64,000 bases of DNA from Conchocele bisecta (GCA_029237695.1 CM055265.1:68421903-68485902); one strand, 5' to 3'; shown: positions 11,496 to 26,047, counted from the first letter of the stretch. A program made the numbers and translations. Notes: a model not told the origin generated them from the sequence alone.

Positions 11496-11735
11496 GCCCG
11501 TTTCACTAAACTTCTTACGACTAAGATGTTCATAAGTGCAAAATTATGATAGTCTGTAAATTTCACATTAGCAATGTTTTCTTGTATACAATTATTGGAT
11601 TTACATGTATTGAGCATAGGCTGCATATGCAGCCTATGCTCAATAAATGTAAATCCATCAATTTAAATTTCCAGACGATCCTAAATTTGCACTTACGAAC
11701 TTCTTAGTCGTACGAAGCTTAGTGAAACGGGCCCC
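11496..11735. mobile_element. MITE family B copy
   Basis: CCCGTTTCACTAAACTTCTT and the inverted AGTGAAACGGGCCCC end; the central hairpin is AGCATAGGCTGCATATGCAG. Confidence 0.9.
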
Positions 11736-13023
11736 TGCATTACAGACCTACATGTACAACGACATACAACAACTGGAAAATTTGCCAGATGAGGCGATAA
11801 AGCGTCGGAAAAAGTTTCGCATTTTCGTCCTAATTTTCGAGTTGTCGTACTGGTTGACTTTTCGCGAAGACAACTCGTCAAACAGTGTTATTTTGTCGCT
11901 TTTTCGAGTAATCGCATTGCCTGGACGGAAAGTCGACACTGCGAACTGGCACACATCAGCCACCATAGTATTCGTCTCCGCATGGTTGGCGATAAAAATC
12001 GTTCGTTGTAATATAATGTATCTTTTTGTCATCGGCAATCTATATATACATGTATATACAATATCACATGTGGGACCTTGTATCGTGTATTTAATACACA
12101 CTATGCACATGTCGATCCGTTGCAATTATCTGTGTTCGAAATTCAACCTTACACACATACAAGTCACCTTCGCTCGCATCCTTGAACTTGCTACCGGCCT
12201 TGCATATATAGAAAAACCGATACATGTGGGAAAGCCGCTTGGTGTATTCCGGTTAACGGTTGTTGCTGCTGCGAGTGATTTTTATCGCGATTTGGATTTA
12301 GTTGAAGGTTGATAAATGTGAGTATTTCGTGTTGTGTTGAATATAAATAATATCTTCATTCATAAATATGATAATACGCCGCAGATCTCTGTATTTACAC
12401 ATCCAAGGGCATTGTGATACACGCGGGTCGAAATATCATATTACATTTGTCATTTATTTACAAACTGAAGTATCGGGGCCCATTGAAAAATGAGACGGTG
12501 CAGCGTTTGACGCCCAGTGTAGCACCAGATCAGACTGCGCGTCTGCGCAGTCTGATCTTGCGCTACACTGTGCATAATTAATCGTATACATTAACTGGGA
12601 CTAAAAAGTTATTGGTTCTGTTACAAGCTGTTAGCATGGTTAGCGGTCGTATTCCATCATGGAACTTAAATGCCCCAAAATGAAATCCTACTCTGTTGTG
12701 TTGATGGGCCGTTAAACACCATTCCATCATGGTGTAAAATATAACACGGTGTCGGTATCCAAACGTCAGCCGATGGCATCACAGGTTGTTGAAGAACGGT
12801 TCATATTTCGGTGTTTTATGGGTTATTTCGATATAGCTGGTGGTTTTTGTGTGTCACAGGTCCGAGTCTTCCACCTGTGGTAGTATACACCATATGACTC
12901 GTCGTACCATATGTAAACAAACTATAATTATACTTCTACTCTATGTTATCGTACACCGGATATAATGACCACTGAGCCGGATGCAACGCTTTATGTAACG
13001 CTATAAAATATGTATGTTGGTCA
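11736..13023. other. Unassigned interval with repeat fragments
   Basis: A 196-codon frame here (11722-12312) begins inside the MITE and has no recognisable domain. A palindrome with arms AGATCAGACTGCGCG lies at about 12530-12560. A TTGATGGGCCGTTAAACACC block near 12700 matches the reversed head of family A. Nothing else was recognised. Confidence 0.45.
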
Positions 13024-13430
13024 GGGCTCCAGATAAACTGCATATTTGCTTAAATACCCAATTAAAATTGCCAAAAAAAACCTATTAAAATCAGAAGTAC
13101 ATGTAGCGAGTACCAAAAAGCAATAATAAGTTTGTGGTACCTTTATCATGCTGCAGAAAACAACAAATATACCACACATATAGCATATTTTTCTTATTTT
13201 CCATGCAAACACATCTTGGTATTTCATTAGAATTGTGTCCAACGAGACAATTCTAATGAAATACCAAGATGTGTTTTCATTTCAAAGCAAACTATTCAAT
13301 AATTGTTGTCTGTTGATGTGTAAATAGTAGCGTGATCTTATTTTACCAACTTAAAATTTTGAAATACATAATTGCTTCAGAAATAATGGAGTGACAATAC
13401 TCAATTACTAATTCCTTATCTGGAGCCCTG
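13024..13430. mobile_element. MITE family D copy
   Basis: Ends GGGCTCCAGATAAACTGC and CTTATCTGGAGCCC; central hairpin TTTCATTAGAATTGTGTCC and its complement. Confidence 0.85.
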
Positions 13431-14054
13431 TGTTGGCGGTTGTATTTCATTTTAAATCCACCGGGTGGCCAGTTTTGTCCACTGACCGTTACAAGTCGGT
13501 ACCGTTGTGACGTTTTTACATACCAAACGTGGAGCACTCGGGTTTTTAAATTCCGTTTCTGCTAACCGATTGGCGAATGTGCAGTATTAGGTGCGTGTCA
13601 ACATTACTCTATCGGGGCATGTGGGTGTTCGTGCGTCTCATTTGGTGGCTATAAACTGCTTCTTCTAACATATTTTTGGGCATATTTTGGATCCGAGTGC
13701 AACCCATCTTTCTTTATTTCCAGCAAAATATAGGTTTTCTGGCAATAACTCGTAAACGGCTAATCTATGAGGACGGGGACATCGGCATGTGTTGTTATTC
13801 AATTGTTCGGGGTGTCTGCGCTTTATCGCGTCAAAATCGCGTCAGTAGTTGCTGATATATTAAATAAAGAATGATCTGAAGTGGAGGATTTTTCTTAGCT
13901 GATTCAGTGCACCCCATCCAAATGTCAGGTGCCCGTGACGTACTATACCATGTATACCCACCGAGAGTTCGACACAGAGAAATCGTCTCTGGATTTGATA
14001 TAGCTACACAGTCAATCGATTGGCAATCGATACAATACTATCTTCCAGGGATTT
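13431..14054. other. No gene recognised
   Basis: No supported frame, repeat or RNA gene seen in this stretch. Confidence 0.4.
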
Positions 14055-14460
14055 GCAATCAATATATGTGGCTGTGACTGGTGATTTGTGACCAGTGTAG
14101 ATCCTGATCAAATATCACACTCCTGTCTACTGATTAGGATCTACATTGCTTGTTAAAAGCATGGCCGGTGCTTCATTGATGGCAATCAGTGCATATCATG
14201 ATGATCAGGCCCGTAGCCAGGAGGGGGGGGGGGGGGTCGGAGCGGTCGGAGCGGTCGGACGTCCCCCCCCCCCCGCCCCATGCATCGAAGTCCACTTTTT
14301 TAGCTCGAGGTTCACTTTTTTAGACGCCCCTAGATACCTCCGGCCCCTTGGGCCTTCGAAACGATCCCCCCCCCCTTCAAACAGGTATACGGGCCTGTGA
14401 TCAGACTTATCTGGATTTACAATTTCTCCAGTCACAGCCACATACAATTTATAGTCATTT
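14055..14460. mobile_element. TATGTGGC/CTGGAGAAAT element split by a GC-rich insertion
   Basis: The outer parts match the element at 10205-10440. The interior, about 14211-14397, starts AGGCCCGTAGCCAGGAGG and ends TATACGGGCCT, with G and C homopolymer runs. TGATC occurs on both sides, a possible 5-bp target duplication. The insert has the same ends as the elements at 48937 and 55553. Confidence 0.55.
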
Positions 14461-14603
14461 GCAATTGCTTTGCAAGTCAGCTGTCCTGGATTTGCAATCG
14501 ATATATCAGTTATATAAATATACATGTGTACAATAGTCTATGCATTTGAAATCGAAACACAATCATATACTACCGGTTTGCAATTGAATATGCAACAATC
14601 ATC

Positions 14604-14832
14604 TTGTTTCACTAAACTTCGTACGACTAACATGTTCGTAAGTGCAAAATTATTATAGTCCATAAATTTCACATTAATAATGTTTTCTTGTAAACAATTA
14701 TTGAATTTACATTTATTAAGCATAGGCAGCCTATGCTCAATAAATGTAAATCCATCGATTGAAATATCCAGACGATCCTAAATTTGCACTTACGAACTTT
14801 TAGTCCTATGAAGTTTAGTGAAACGGTCCCCA
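14604..14832. mobile_element. MITE family B copy
   Basis: TGTTTCACTAAACTTCGTAC and the inverted TTTAGTGAAACGG end; the central hairpin is shortened to AGCATAGGCAGCCTATGCT. Confidence 0.88.
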
Positions 14833-14924
14833 GATATACAGTCATATAATATGGATGTGCAACCGATACACTACACACATGTTACATGTATTCTGAAATT
14901 AAATATGCTCCATGTCTTAAATCT

Positions 14925-14983
14925 TGGTTCCAACCTGTCGTGTTCGTTCGTGTGTGCACTTACGCGCTGACCCCACTGTACAT
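14925..14983. repeat. Half copy of palindrome family G
   Basis: GGTTCCAACCTGTCGTGTTC through GCTGACCCCACTGTAC equals the right arm of the palindromes at 5597 and 61475. Confidence 0.85.
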
Positions 14984-15084
14984 TCGAATCATTTTCTCAA
15001 TCAACAACGGCTTTGGTCTATGTTCATGACACTTGGACACAGCTTCATTCGTGAATCACTCACCACAGTGGGTGGGAGCACGCG

Positions 15085-15460
15085 ATGGGTAATTTAACGA
15101 TCGGGGTTCATCCTTACCGGAATCCCGACTGTAGACCTGGTTTGGCCCTCACATACGTCTTTGGCATTTTGTATGTGACAGTTGAACCTGGTTATACCCC
15201 TTATAAGAGTAATCCTACCGGTATTACTTTTAAATAGGGGAAGGGGCCAAGTGACTTTGGTGGGGTATGGACCTGGCACCAGGTCAGGTTATTCTAATTT
15301 CAGGGCTGAATATGTTGTATCTCGATGTAAATATTCCGTTCTGATTTTGGGATTTTCCTTCCAATGCAGCAGGTTAAAACGGGATCGAACCTGTTTGCCC
15401 GGCCTTACATGACCTTAGCTGTTGATAGGCCGTTAAACACCAATAAACAAACACTCACCA
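15085..15460 (-). mobile_element. SINE-like family A, most complete copy
   Basis: In reverse orientation it reads TTGGTGTTTAACGGCCTATC, a B-box-like GGTTCGATCCC, ACCTGCTGCATTGG, CCAGGTCCATACC, CCAAGTCACTTGGCCCC-type text and GGGATTCCGGTAAGG. It serves as the uninterrupted reference for copies at 98 and 51006. Confidence 0.7.
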
Positions 15461-15724
15461 CAGCTCACCCAAATCCACCAACTCGTCCATGTCAGCGATG
15501 AGTATTTTGATTCTAATATTGGCGGAAATCGGACCATTAGTAAGGATTTTACATTTATCTTAAATTAATTTCTGAAACATGCTTATAACAGCATAAAACA
15601 AGCATTTTCAGAATGTCTCATTATAGGTATTCTGAGCTATAAACTGATGCTAAACTTGCAAAAATAGGATGAAAAGATGATGTTGTAAACATATTTCATT
15701 TTGCAGTATTGCAATGTGAAAAAC
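15461..15724. other. Left flank of the 22-bp satellite, no gene
   Basis: AT-rich unique-looking DNA. It contains a short inverted pair, AAACATGCTTATAACAGCAT with AAAACAAGCATTTTCAG. The satellite begins abruptly at 15725 with no junction motif. Confidence 0.4.
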
Positions 15725-18700
15725 TATGTTACATACATGTACCAGTCATGTTACGTACATGTACCAGTCATGTTACATACATGTACCAGTCATGTTACAT
15801 ACATGTACCAGTCATGTTACATACATGTACCAGTCATGTTACATACATGTACCAGTCATGTTACATACATGTACCAGTCATGTTACATACATGTACCAGT
15901 CATGTTACATACATGTACCAGTCATGTTACATACATGTACCAGTCATGTTACGTACATGTACCAGTCATGTTACATACATGTACCAGTCATGTTACATAC
16001 ATGTACCAGTCATGTTACATACATGTACCAGTCATGTTACATACATGTACCAGTCATGTTACGTACATGTACCAGTCATGTTACATACATGTACAGCTGT
16101 TACATACCATGTACCATGTATGTTACATACATGTACCAGTCATGTTACGTACATGTACCAGTCATGTTACATACATGTACCAGTCATGTTACATACATGT
16201 ACCAGTCATGTTACATACATGTACCAGTCATGTTACATACATGTACCAGTTCATGTTTACATACATGTTACCAGTCATGTTACATACATGTACCAGTACC
16301 TTTTATGTTACTATACATGTACCAGTCATGTACGTTACATGTACCAGTCATGTTACTACCATGTACGTCATGTTTCATACATGTACCAGTCATGTTAGTT
16401 ACATTTGTACCAGTCATGTTACGTACATGTACCAGTCATGTTACATACATGTACCAGTCATGTTACATACATGTACCAGTCATGTTACATACATGTACCA
16501 GTCATGTTACGTACATGTACCAGTCATGTTACATACATGTACCAGTCATGTTACATACATGTACCAGTCATGTTACGTACATGTACCAGTCATGTTACAT
16601 ACATGTACCAGTCATGTTACATACATGTACCAGTCATGTTATACATCCCAGTTCATGTTACCAATACTTGTAACATTCCAGTTACATACATGTACCAGTC
16701 ATGTTACGTACATGTACCAGTCATGTTACATACATGTACCAGTCATGTTAATGTTACATACATGTACCAGTCATGTTACATACATGTACCAGTCATGTTA
16801 CATACATGTACCAGTCATGTTAACGTTACATACATGTTACCAGTCATGTTACAGTACATGTACCAGTCAGTTACATACATGTACCAGTCATGTTACAATA
16901 CATGTAACCATGTCATGTTACATACATGTACCAGTCATGTTACGTTACATGTAACCAGTCATGTTACATACAGTACCAGTCATGTTACATACATGTACCA
17001 GTCATGTTACATACATGTTACCAGTCATGTTATTACATACATGTACCAACATTTACGTACATGTTACAAGTCATGTTACATACATGTACCAGTCATGTTA
17101 CGTACATGTACCAGTCATGTTACATACATGTACCAGTCATGTTACATACATGTACCAGTCATGTTACATACATGTACCAGTCATGTTACATACATGTACC
17201 AGTCATGTTACATACATGTACCAGTCATGTTACATACATGTACCAGTCATGTTACATACATGTACCAGTCATGTTACATACATGTAACCAGTACATGTTA
17301 CAGTACATGTACATACCATGTACATAGTTACTACATGTACCAGTCATGTTACATACATGTACCAGTCATGTTACATTACATGTACCAGTCATGTTACATA
17401 CATGTACCAAGTCAAGGTTATGATACATACATGTAACCACCAGTCATGTTACATACATGTACCAGTCCATGTTACATACATGTAACCAGTCATGTTACTA
17501 CAATGTTACCAGTCATGTAACATACATGTACCAGCATGTTACTACTGTCCCCAGTCATGTTACATACATGTACCAGTCATGTTACATACATGTACCAGTC
17601 ATGTTACGTACATGTACCAGTCATGTTACATACATGTACCAGTCATGTTAAAGTTACATACTGTACCATCATGTTACGTACATGTAACCAGTCCATGTAC
17701 ATACATTACCAGACATGTAAAATACATGCACCAGTCATGTTACGTACATACCATTCATGGGGTTTTTTTTTTTTTACATACATGAACCAGTCCATGTTAC
17801 ATACATGTACGCATTCATGTTTAAATATCATGTACCTATCATGTTACAAACATGATATAATGTACCAACATGTTACATACATGTACCAGTCATGTTACGT
17901 ACATGTAATCCCCCCATGTCATGTTACATAATATGTACCAGTCCATGTTACTTACATGTACCATTCCTGTTACATATATGTACCAGTCTGTTACTACAAG
18001 TACCAGTCATGTTAACATACATTAGAACCAGTTCATGGTACGTACATGTACCAGTCATGATACATACAAGTACCAGCATGTTACAATTACATGTACCAAT
18101 CATTTACATACAAGTACCATTCATGTTATATACATTGCCAGTCATGTTACATAGATGAGCCATCCCATGTTACTACATGAACCAGTCATGTTACATACAA
18201 GTACCCATTCAGTACATACATGTACCATCATGTTACATAACATGTACCAGACATGTTTACGTACATGTACCAGTCATGTTACATACTGTAACCCAGTCCA
18301 AGTTACATACATGTCAGTCATGTTACGTACATGTACCAGTCATGTTAATACATGTAAACAGTCATGTTACGTACATGCCACCATCCATGTTACCAAACAA
18401 GTACCAGTCATGTTACGTACATGCACCAGTCACAAGTTACATACATGTACCAGTCATGTTACGAACATGTACCAGTCATGATACGTTACATGTACCAGTC
18501 CATGTTTACGTACAAGTACAGTCATGTTACTACATGTACCAGTCATTTTAGATCTACATGTACCAGTCCATGTTACGTACATTACCAGACATGTTACATA
18601 CATGAACCTGTCATGTTACATACATGTACCAGTCATGTTACATCATGTACCAGTCAGTTACATACATTTACCAGTCAAGTTACGTACATTTACCAGACAA

Positions 18701-21700
18701 GTTACGTACCTGTACCATCATAGTTTACATACATGTACCAGTCCATGTTACATACAATGTACCAGTCAAGTATTACATACATGTACCAGTCATGTTACAT
18801 ACATGTACCAGTCATGTTACATACATGTACCAGTCATGTTACGTACATGTACCAGTCATGTTGCGTACATGTACCAGTCATGTTACATACATGCACCAGT
18901 CATGTTACATACATGTATACATGTACCAGTCATGTTACATACATGTACCAGTCATGTTACATACATGTACCAGTCATGTTACATACATGTACCAGTCATG
19001 TTACATACAGTATGTACCAGTACATGTACAGTTACATGTATACATGTACCAGTCATGTACATACATGTACCAGTCATGTTACATACATGTACCAGTCATG
19101 TTACATACATGTACCAGTCATGTTACATACATGTATACATGTACCAGTCATGTTACATACATGTACCAGTCATGTTACATAGTAGTCATGTACTACATGT
19201 ACCAGTCATGTTACATACAATGTACCAGTCATGTTACATACATGTACCAGTCATGTTACATACATGTACAGTCATACATCATGTTACCAGTCATAATACA
19301 TGTACCAGCATGTTACTCATGTTACCAGTATTCTACAAGGTATTCAGTGTACAGTACATACAGTACCAGTTCATACATACATGTACAGTCATGTTACATA
19401 CATGTACCAGTCATGTTACATACATGTATACATGTACATCATGATACATACATGTATACATGTACCAGTCTGTTACATACATGTACCATCATGTACATAC
19501 TGTACCATCATGTTACATACATGTACCAGTCATGTTACACATGTACCAGTCATGTTACGTACATGTACCAGTCATGTTACATACATGTACGTCATGTTTA
19601 TACAACCAGTCATGTTACATACATGTACCAGTCATGTTACGTACATGTACCATCCATGTTACACATGTACCAGTCATGTACGTACATGTACCAGTATGTT
19701 ACATACAGTACCAGTCATGTTGTCACCATCTGTTACATACATGTACCAGTCATGTTACATACATGTACCAGTCATGTTACATACTGTACCAGTCATGTTA
19801 CGTACCATGTACCACATGTTACATACATGTACCAGTCATGTTACATACATGTACCAGTCATTACATACAGTACATCTGTACGTACATGTACCATCGTGTT
19901 ACGTCATGTACCAGTCATGTTACATACATGCATACATGTACCAGTCAAGTTACTACATGTTACATGTACAGTCATGTTACATACATGTACCAGTCATGTT
20001 ACATACATGTACCAGTCATGTTACGTACATGTACCAGTCATGTTACGTACATGTACCAGTCATTTTACGTACGTATGTACCATCAGTTACTACAGTAGTC
20101 ATGTACCATCATGTTACATACATGTACCAGTCATGTACGTACATGTACCAGTCATGTTACATACATGTACCAGTCGATGTTACATACATCATGTACCACA
20201 TGTTCTACATGTACATCAAAAGTTACATACATGTACCAGTCATGTTACGTACAGTTACCAGTCATGTTACATACGTACCAGTCATGTTGCGTACATGTAC
20301 CACATGTTACACATGTATACATGTACCAGTCATGTTACATACATGTATACATGTACCAGTCATGTTACATACATGTACCAGTCATGTTACATACATGTAC
20401 CAGTCATGTTACATACATGTACCAGTCATGTTACGTACAATGTACATGTCCAGTATGTTACTACATGTACCATCATGTTACATACATGTACATGTACCAG
20501 TCATGTTACATACATACCAGTCATGTTACATACATGTACCAGTCATGTTACTACAGTACCAGTCATGTTACATACATGTACCAGTCATGTTACATACATG
20601 TACCAGTCATGTTACATACATGTACCAGTCATGTTACGTACATGTACCAGTCATGTTACATACATGTACCAGTCATGTTACGTACATGTACCAGTCATGT
20701 TACATACATGTACCAGTCATGTTACATACATGTAACCAGTCATGTTACATACATACCAGTCATGTTACTACATTTTACTTCAGTCATGTTACTTACAATG
20801 TACCAGTCATGTTACAATACATGAACCAGTCATGTTACTACATGTACCAGTCATGTTACATACATGTACCAGTCATGTTACTTACTGTCCAGTCATGTTA
20901 CAACATACCAGTCATGTTACGTACATGTACCAGTCATGTTACATACATGTACCAGTCATGTTAACATGACCAGTCATGTAACATACCAGTACCATCATGT
21001 TACGTACTTACTGTAGCATGTTACTACATGTAACATTCATGTTACATACATGTACCAGTCATGTTACATACATGTTACCAGTCATGTTACATTACATGTA
21101 CCAGTCATGTTACATACATGTACCAGTCATGTTACTACATGTACCAGTCATGTTACATACAGTCCATCCATGTTACATACATGTACCAGTTCAGTACATG
21201 TCCACGTTTTACGTACATGTTACATACATGTACCAGTCATGTTACGTACATGTACCGTCATGTTACATACATGTACCAGTCATGTTACATACATGTACCA
21301 GTCATGTTACATGATCAGTACCATGTCATGTTTACATACATGACCAGTCATGTTACGTACATGTACCAGTCATGTGTACGTACATGTACCAGTCATGTTA
21401 CATACATGTACCAGTCATGTCATACATGTACCATCAGTACGTACCAGTCATGTTACATACATGTACCAGTCATGTTACGTACATGTACCATCATGTTACA
21501 TACATGTACCAGTCATGTTACGTACATGTACCAGTCATGTTACATACATGTACCAGTCATGTTACATACATGTACAGTGACCAGTCATGTTACATACATA
21601 TGTACCAGTCATGTTACATACATGTACCAGTCATGTTTACATACATGTACATTGTACAGTACATGTTACCATAGTACCAGTCATGTACGACATGTACCAG

Positions 21701-24700
21701 TCATGTTACATACATGTACCAGTCATGTTACATACATGTACCAGTCATGTTACAATACATGTACCCACCATGTACATACATGTACCAGTCATGTTACATA
21801 CATGTACCAGTCTTTTACTACATGTCCAGTCATGTACACAGTACCATCATGTTACGTACATACCATCATGTACATGTACCAGTCATGTTACGTACATGTA
21901 CCAGTCATGTTACATACATGTACCAGTCATGTTACATACATGTACCAGTCATGTTACATACATGTACCAGTCCATGTTACGTACCATGTACCATCAGTTA
22001 CGTACATGTACCAGTCATGTTACTACATGTACCATCATGTTACATACATGTACCAGTCCATGTTACATACATGTACCAGTCAAGTTACTACATGTACCAG
22101 TCATGTTACATACATGTACCAGTCATGATTACATACATGTACCAGTCATGTTACATACATGTCCAGTCCATGATACGTACATGTACCAGTCATGTTACAT
22201 ACATGTACCAGTCCATGTTACATACAGTAGCCTTAGTCATGTTACATACATGTACCAGTCCAGTCATTACATACATACAGTCAGTTACATTACATGTACC
22301 AGTCCATGTTCATACATGTACCAGTCATGTTCGTACATGTACCAGTCAGTTACATACATGTACCAGTCATGTTACGACATACCAGTCATGTTACATACAT
22401 GTACCGTCATGTTACATACATGTACCATCATGTACATACATGTACCAGTCATGTTACATACATGTACCAGTCAGTTACGTACATGTACCATTCATGTTAC
22501 GTACATGTACCAGTCATGTTACGTACTGTACCATCATGTTCGTACATGTACCAGTCATGTTACCATTACATACCATCAGTACATACCAGTACCATCATGT
22601 TAACATACCACATGACATACCATGACCTCATGTTACATACATGTAACATCATGACATACCAGTACCATCATGTTACGTACATGTACCAGTCATGTTACAT
22701 ACATGAACCATCCAGTTAGTACATGTTACCATCATGTACATGTAATCATGTTACATACATGTTACCAGTCATGTACGTACATGTACCAGTCATGTTACTA
22801 GTACCAGTCATGTTAAAGTACATGTACCATCCATGTTACATACATGTACCAGTCATGTTACTACATGTCCACCAGTTATTTTCATACATGTTACCATTCA
22901 TGTTACGTACATGTACCAGTCAAGTTAACATACATGACCAGTCAGATGTTACATGTTTACTACATGTACCAGTCATGTTAACATACATGTATCCATTCAT
23001 GTTACATACATGTACCAGTCATGTTACATACATGTACCAGTCATATACGTACATGTCCAGTCATGTACATACATGTACCAGTCATGTTACACATGTACCA
23101 GTCATGTTTCATACATGTCCAGTCATGTTACGATACATGTACCAGTCATGTTACATACATGTACCAGTCATGTTACAATACATGTACCAGTCATGTTACA
23201 TACAGTACCAGTTTTCCTATGTACCACATGTACAGTACATGTACATACATACAGTCATGTTTACTACATGTACCAGTCATGTTACATACATGTACCAGTC
23301 ATGTTACATACATGTACCAGTCATGTTACATACATGTACCAGTCATGTTACATACATGTACCAGTCATGTTACATACATGTACCAGTCATGTTACTACAT
23401 GTACCAGTCATGTTACATACCATGTCCAGTCTGTTACTACATGTACATGTTACACAGTACCAGTCATGTTACATCATGTTACCAGTCATTACACATGTAC
23501 CAGTCATGTTACATACATGTACCAGTCATGTTACGTACATGTACCAGTCATGTTACATACATGTACCAGTCATGTTACATACATGTACCAGCATGTACAT
23601 ACAGTTACCAGTCATGTACATACAGTACCAGTCATGTTACGTACATGTACCAGTCATGTTACGTACATGTACCAGTCATGTTACATACATGTACCAGTCA
23701 TGTTACATACATTGTACCAGTCATGTTACTTACATGTACTGTTACGTACAGTACCAGTCATGTTACTACATTACCAGTCATGTTACATACATGTACCTCA
23801 TGTTACATACATGTACCAGTCCATGTACATACATGTACCAGTCATGTTTACTACATGTACCAGTCATGTTACATACATGTACCAGTCAATGTTACGTACA
23901 TGTACCAGTCCTGTTACGTACATGTACCAGCATTACGAGTACATGTACATGTACGTCATGTTACCAGACAGTTACGTACATGTACCAGTCATGTACAATA
24001 TGTACATCATACGTTACATGACCAGTCATGTTACAATACATGTACCAGTCATGTTACTTACATGTACCAGTCATGTTACATACATGACCAGTCCATGTTA
24101 CTACATACCAGTCATTACATACATGTACCAGTCTGGTACATCATAGTACCAGTCAGTTACGTACATGTACCAGTCATGTACATTACATGTACCAGTCATG
24201 TTAACATACATTACCAGTCATGTTACATACATGTACCATCATGTACGTACATGTACCAGTCATGTTACATACATGTACCAGCATGTTACATACCATGTAC
24301 CAGTCATGTTACATACATGTACCAGTCATGTTACGTACATGTACCAGTCATGTTACGTACATGTACCAGTCATGTTACGTACATGTACCAGTCATGTTAC
24401 GTACATGTACCAGTCATGTTACGTACAGTTACCAGTCAGTTTACCTACTGTACCATCATGTACGTACATGTACCAGTCATGTTAACATACATGTCCATCA
24501 TGTTACACATACATGACCAGTCATGTTACGTACATGACCATCAGTACTACAGTACCAGTCATGTTACATACATTACAGACATGTTACATTCATGTAACCA
24601 GTCAGTTACACATGTACCAGTCATGTTACTACATGTACCAGTCATGTTACTACATTACCAGTCATGTACTACATGACCAGTCATGTACATACATGTTACC

Positions 24701-25283
24701 AGTCATGTAACTACATGAACCAGTCATGTTACATACATGTACCATCATGTTAAATACATGTACCAGTCATGTTTCTTACATTACCAGTCATGTTACATAC
24801 TACCAGTCATGTTACACAGTTACCATTCATGTTACTACATGTACCAGTCATGTTACATACATGTACCAGTCATGTTACGTACATGTACCAGTCATGTTAC
24901 ATACATGTACCAGTCATGTTACATACATGTACCAGTCATGTTACGTACATGTACATGTTACGTACATGTACCAGTCATGTTACATACATGTACCAGTCAT
25001 GTTACATACATGTACCAGTCATGTTACGTACATGTACCAGTCATGTTGCATACATGTACCAGTCATGTTACATACATGTACCAGTCATGTTACATACATG
25101 TACCAGTCATGTTACATACATGTACCAGTCATGTTACGTACATGTACCAGTCATGTTACATACATGTACCAGTCATGTTACGTACATGTACCAGTCATGT
25201 TACATACATGTACCAGTCATGTTACGTACATGTACCAGTCATGTTACATATATGTACCAGTCATGTTACATACATGTACCAGT
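15725..25283. repeat. 22-bp satellite array, about 434 units
   Basis: A single head-to-tail array with core ACATACATGTACCAGTCATG (20 of the 22 bases; GT-T completes the unit). Because 22 is not a multiple of three and the plus strand has no stop in the unit, all three plus frames stay open, giving a 22-residue repeat with no protein meaning. A frequent variant has ACGTACATGT in place of ACATACATGT. Blocks near 15.7-16.6, 17.1-17.3, 20.5-20.7 and 24.85-25.28 kb are almost uniform. Blocks near 17.7-18.75 and 21-24.8 kb carry many one-base losses and gains. The unit contains the palindrome GTACATGTAC and an alternating purine-pyrimidine run. Confidence 0.98.
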
Positions 25284-25743
25284 TCCGATCACACCTTACA
25301 CACCAGGTAAGGTGCGTATTGGCGTATTTTATTATTTTAGCTCAATAGGCATTGATTATCAAAAGTGGGAGTACAGAATACGCACAGCAATGTGAAATAC
25401 GCATTGATTTTCAAATTGAGTGATGAAAATGCTTTCATAAAATTGAAAATTCACTTTGTTGAGCTGCAAAAAGCAATTGCAGCTCAAATAAGTGAATGTT
25501 TAAATTTGTTATAATTTGTAAAAAAAATTCCCTATTTAGTAATGAAGAAAATCGATAATCCATTTGTAAAAGTAAATTACACAATGATTTTTAAATCAGG
25601 GGGTGTAGTACGCTTTAGACACAAAGCTTATCTGTCTATTGACAATGTTGGTGAAAAACCAAAGTTACAAACTAAAACTACATCAGTCTTACAAAAGTGG
25701 AACATGCAATTTGTAGACAGTTTGGGGTTATCTATGTATATAG
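25284..25743. other. Right flank of the 22-bp satellite, no gene
   Basis: AATACGCA and ATTGATTTTCAAA words recur (25318-25410). A short inverted pair GAGCTGCAAAAAGCAATTGC / GCAGCTC lies near 25460. No supported frame. Confidence 0.4.
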
Positions 25744-26047
25744 AGAATAGTAGGTTAGTGACGTGAATGGGAAAAAATATCTGGCAAGGCTTAGGAAACG
25801 GGATGGGCGAGGCTCTGCCGAGCACATCCCGTTTCCGAGCCGCGCCAGGTATTTTTCCTATTCACGGCACTAACCTACTATTCTATTTATCCCGTCAACA
25901 CATACTAATGTCTTTAAAATGCAAACAAAAAAATCCCAGCCACCGCACATATTCATACGCAGTGAGTAGGTCGTATTGACAGGATATCAAAAATGTTTCA
26001 CGGCACCGTGTTTCACGGCACATACGCACTGTGTTGACGGGATAAAT
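25744..26047. mobile_element. Fold-back element family H, second copy
   Basis: GAATAGTAGGTTAGTGACGT and its complement bound a roughly 145-bp palindrome containing GGGCGAGGCTCTGCC. It is followed by CCCGTCAACACA and GGCACCGTGTTTCACGGCAC. It is inverted relative to 3510-3818. Confidence 0.75.

Noticed and set aside
11722..12312. 196-codon plus-strand frame
   Set aside because: It begins inside a MITE, has no recognisable domain, and overlaps a TTTTCGC-rich degenerate repeat.
14205..14525. 106-codon minus-strand frame with a proline-rich end
   Set aside because: It is produced by C/G homopolymers of an inserted repeat.
15725..25283. Regular short repeats resembling a CRISPR array
   Set aside because: The units abut with no spacers of variable sequence, and the surroundings are eukaryotic.
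15701..25395. Long plus-strand open frames of up to 703 codons
   Set aside because: They consist of one repeated 22-residue pattern read from the 22-bp satellite in all three frames; the unit simply lacks stops on that strand.
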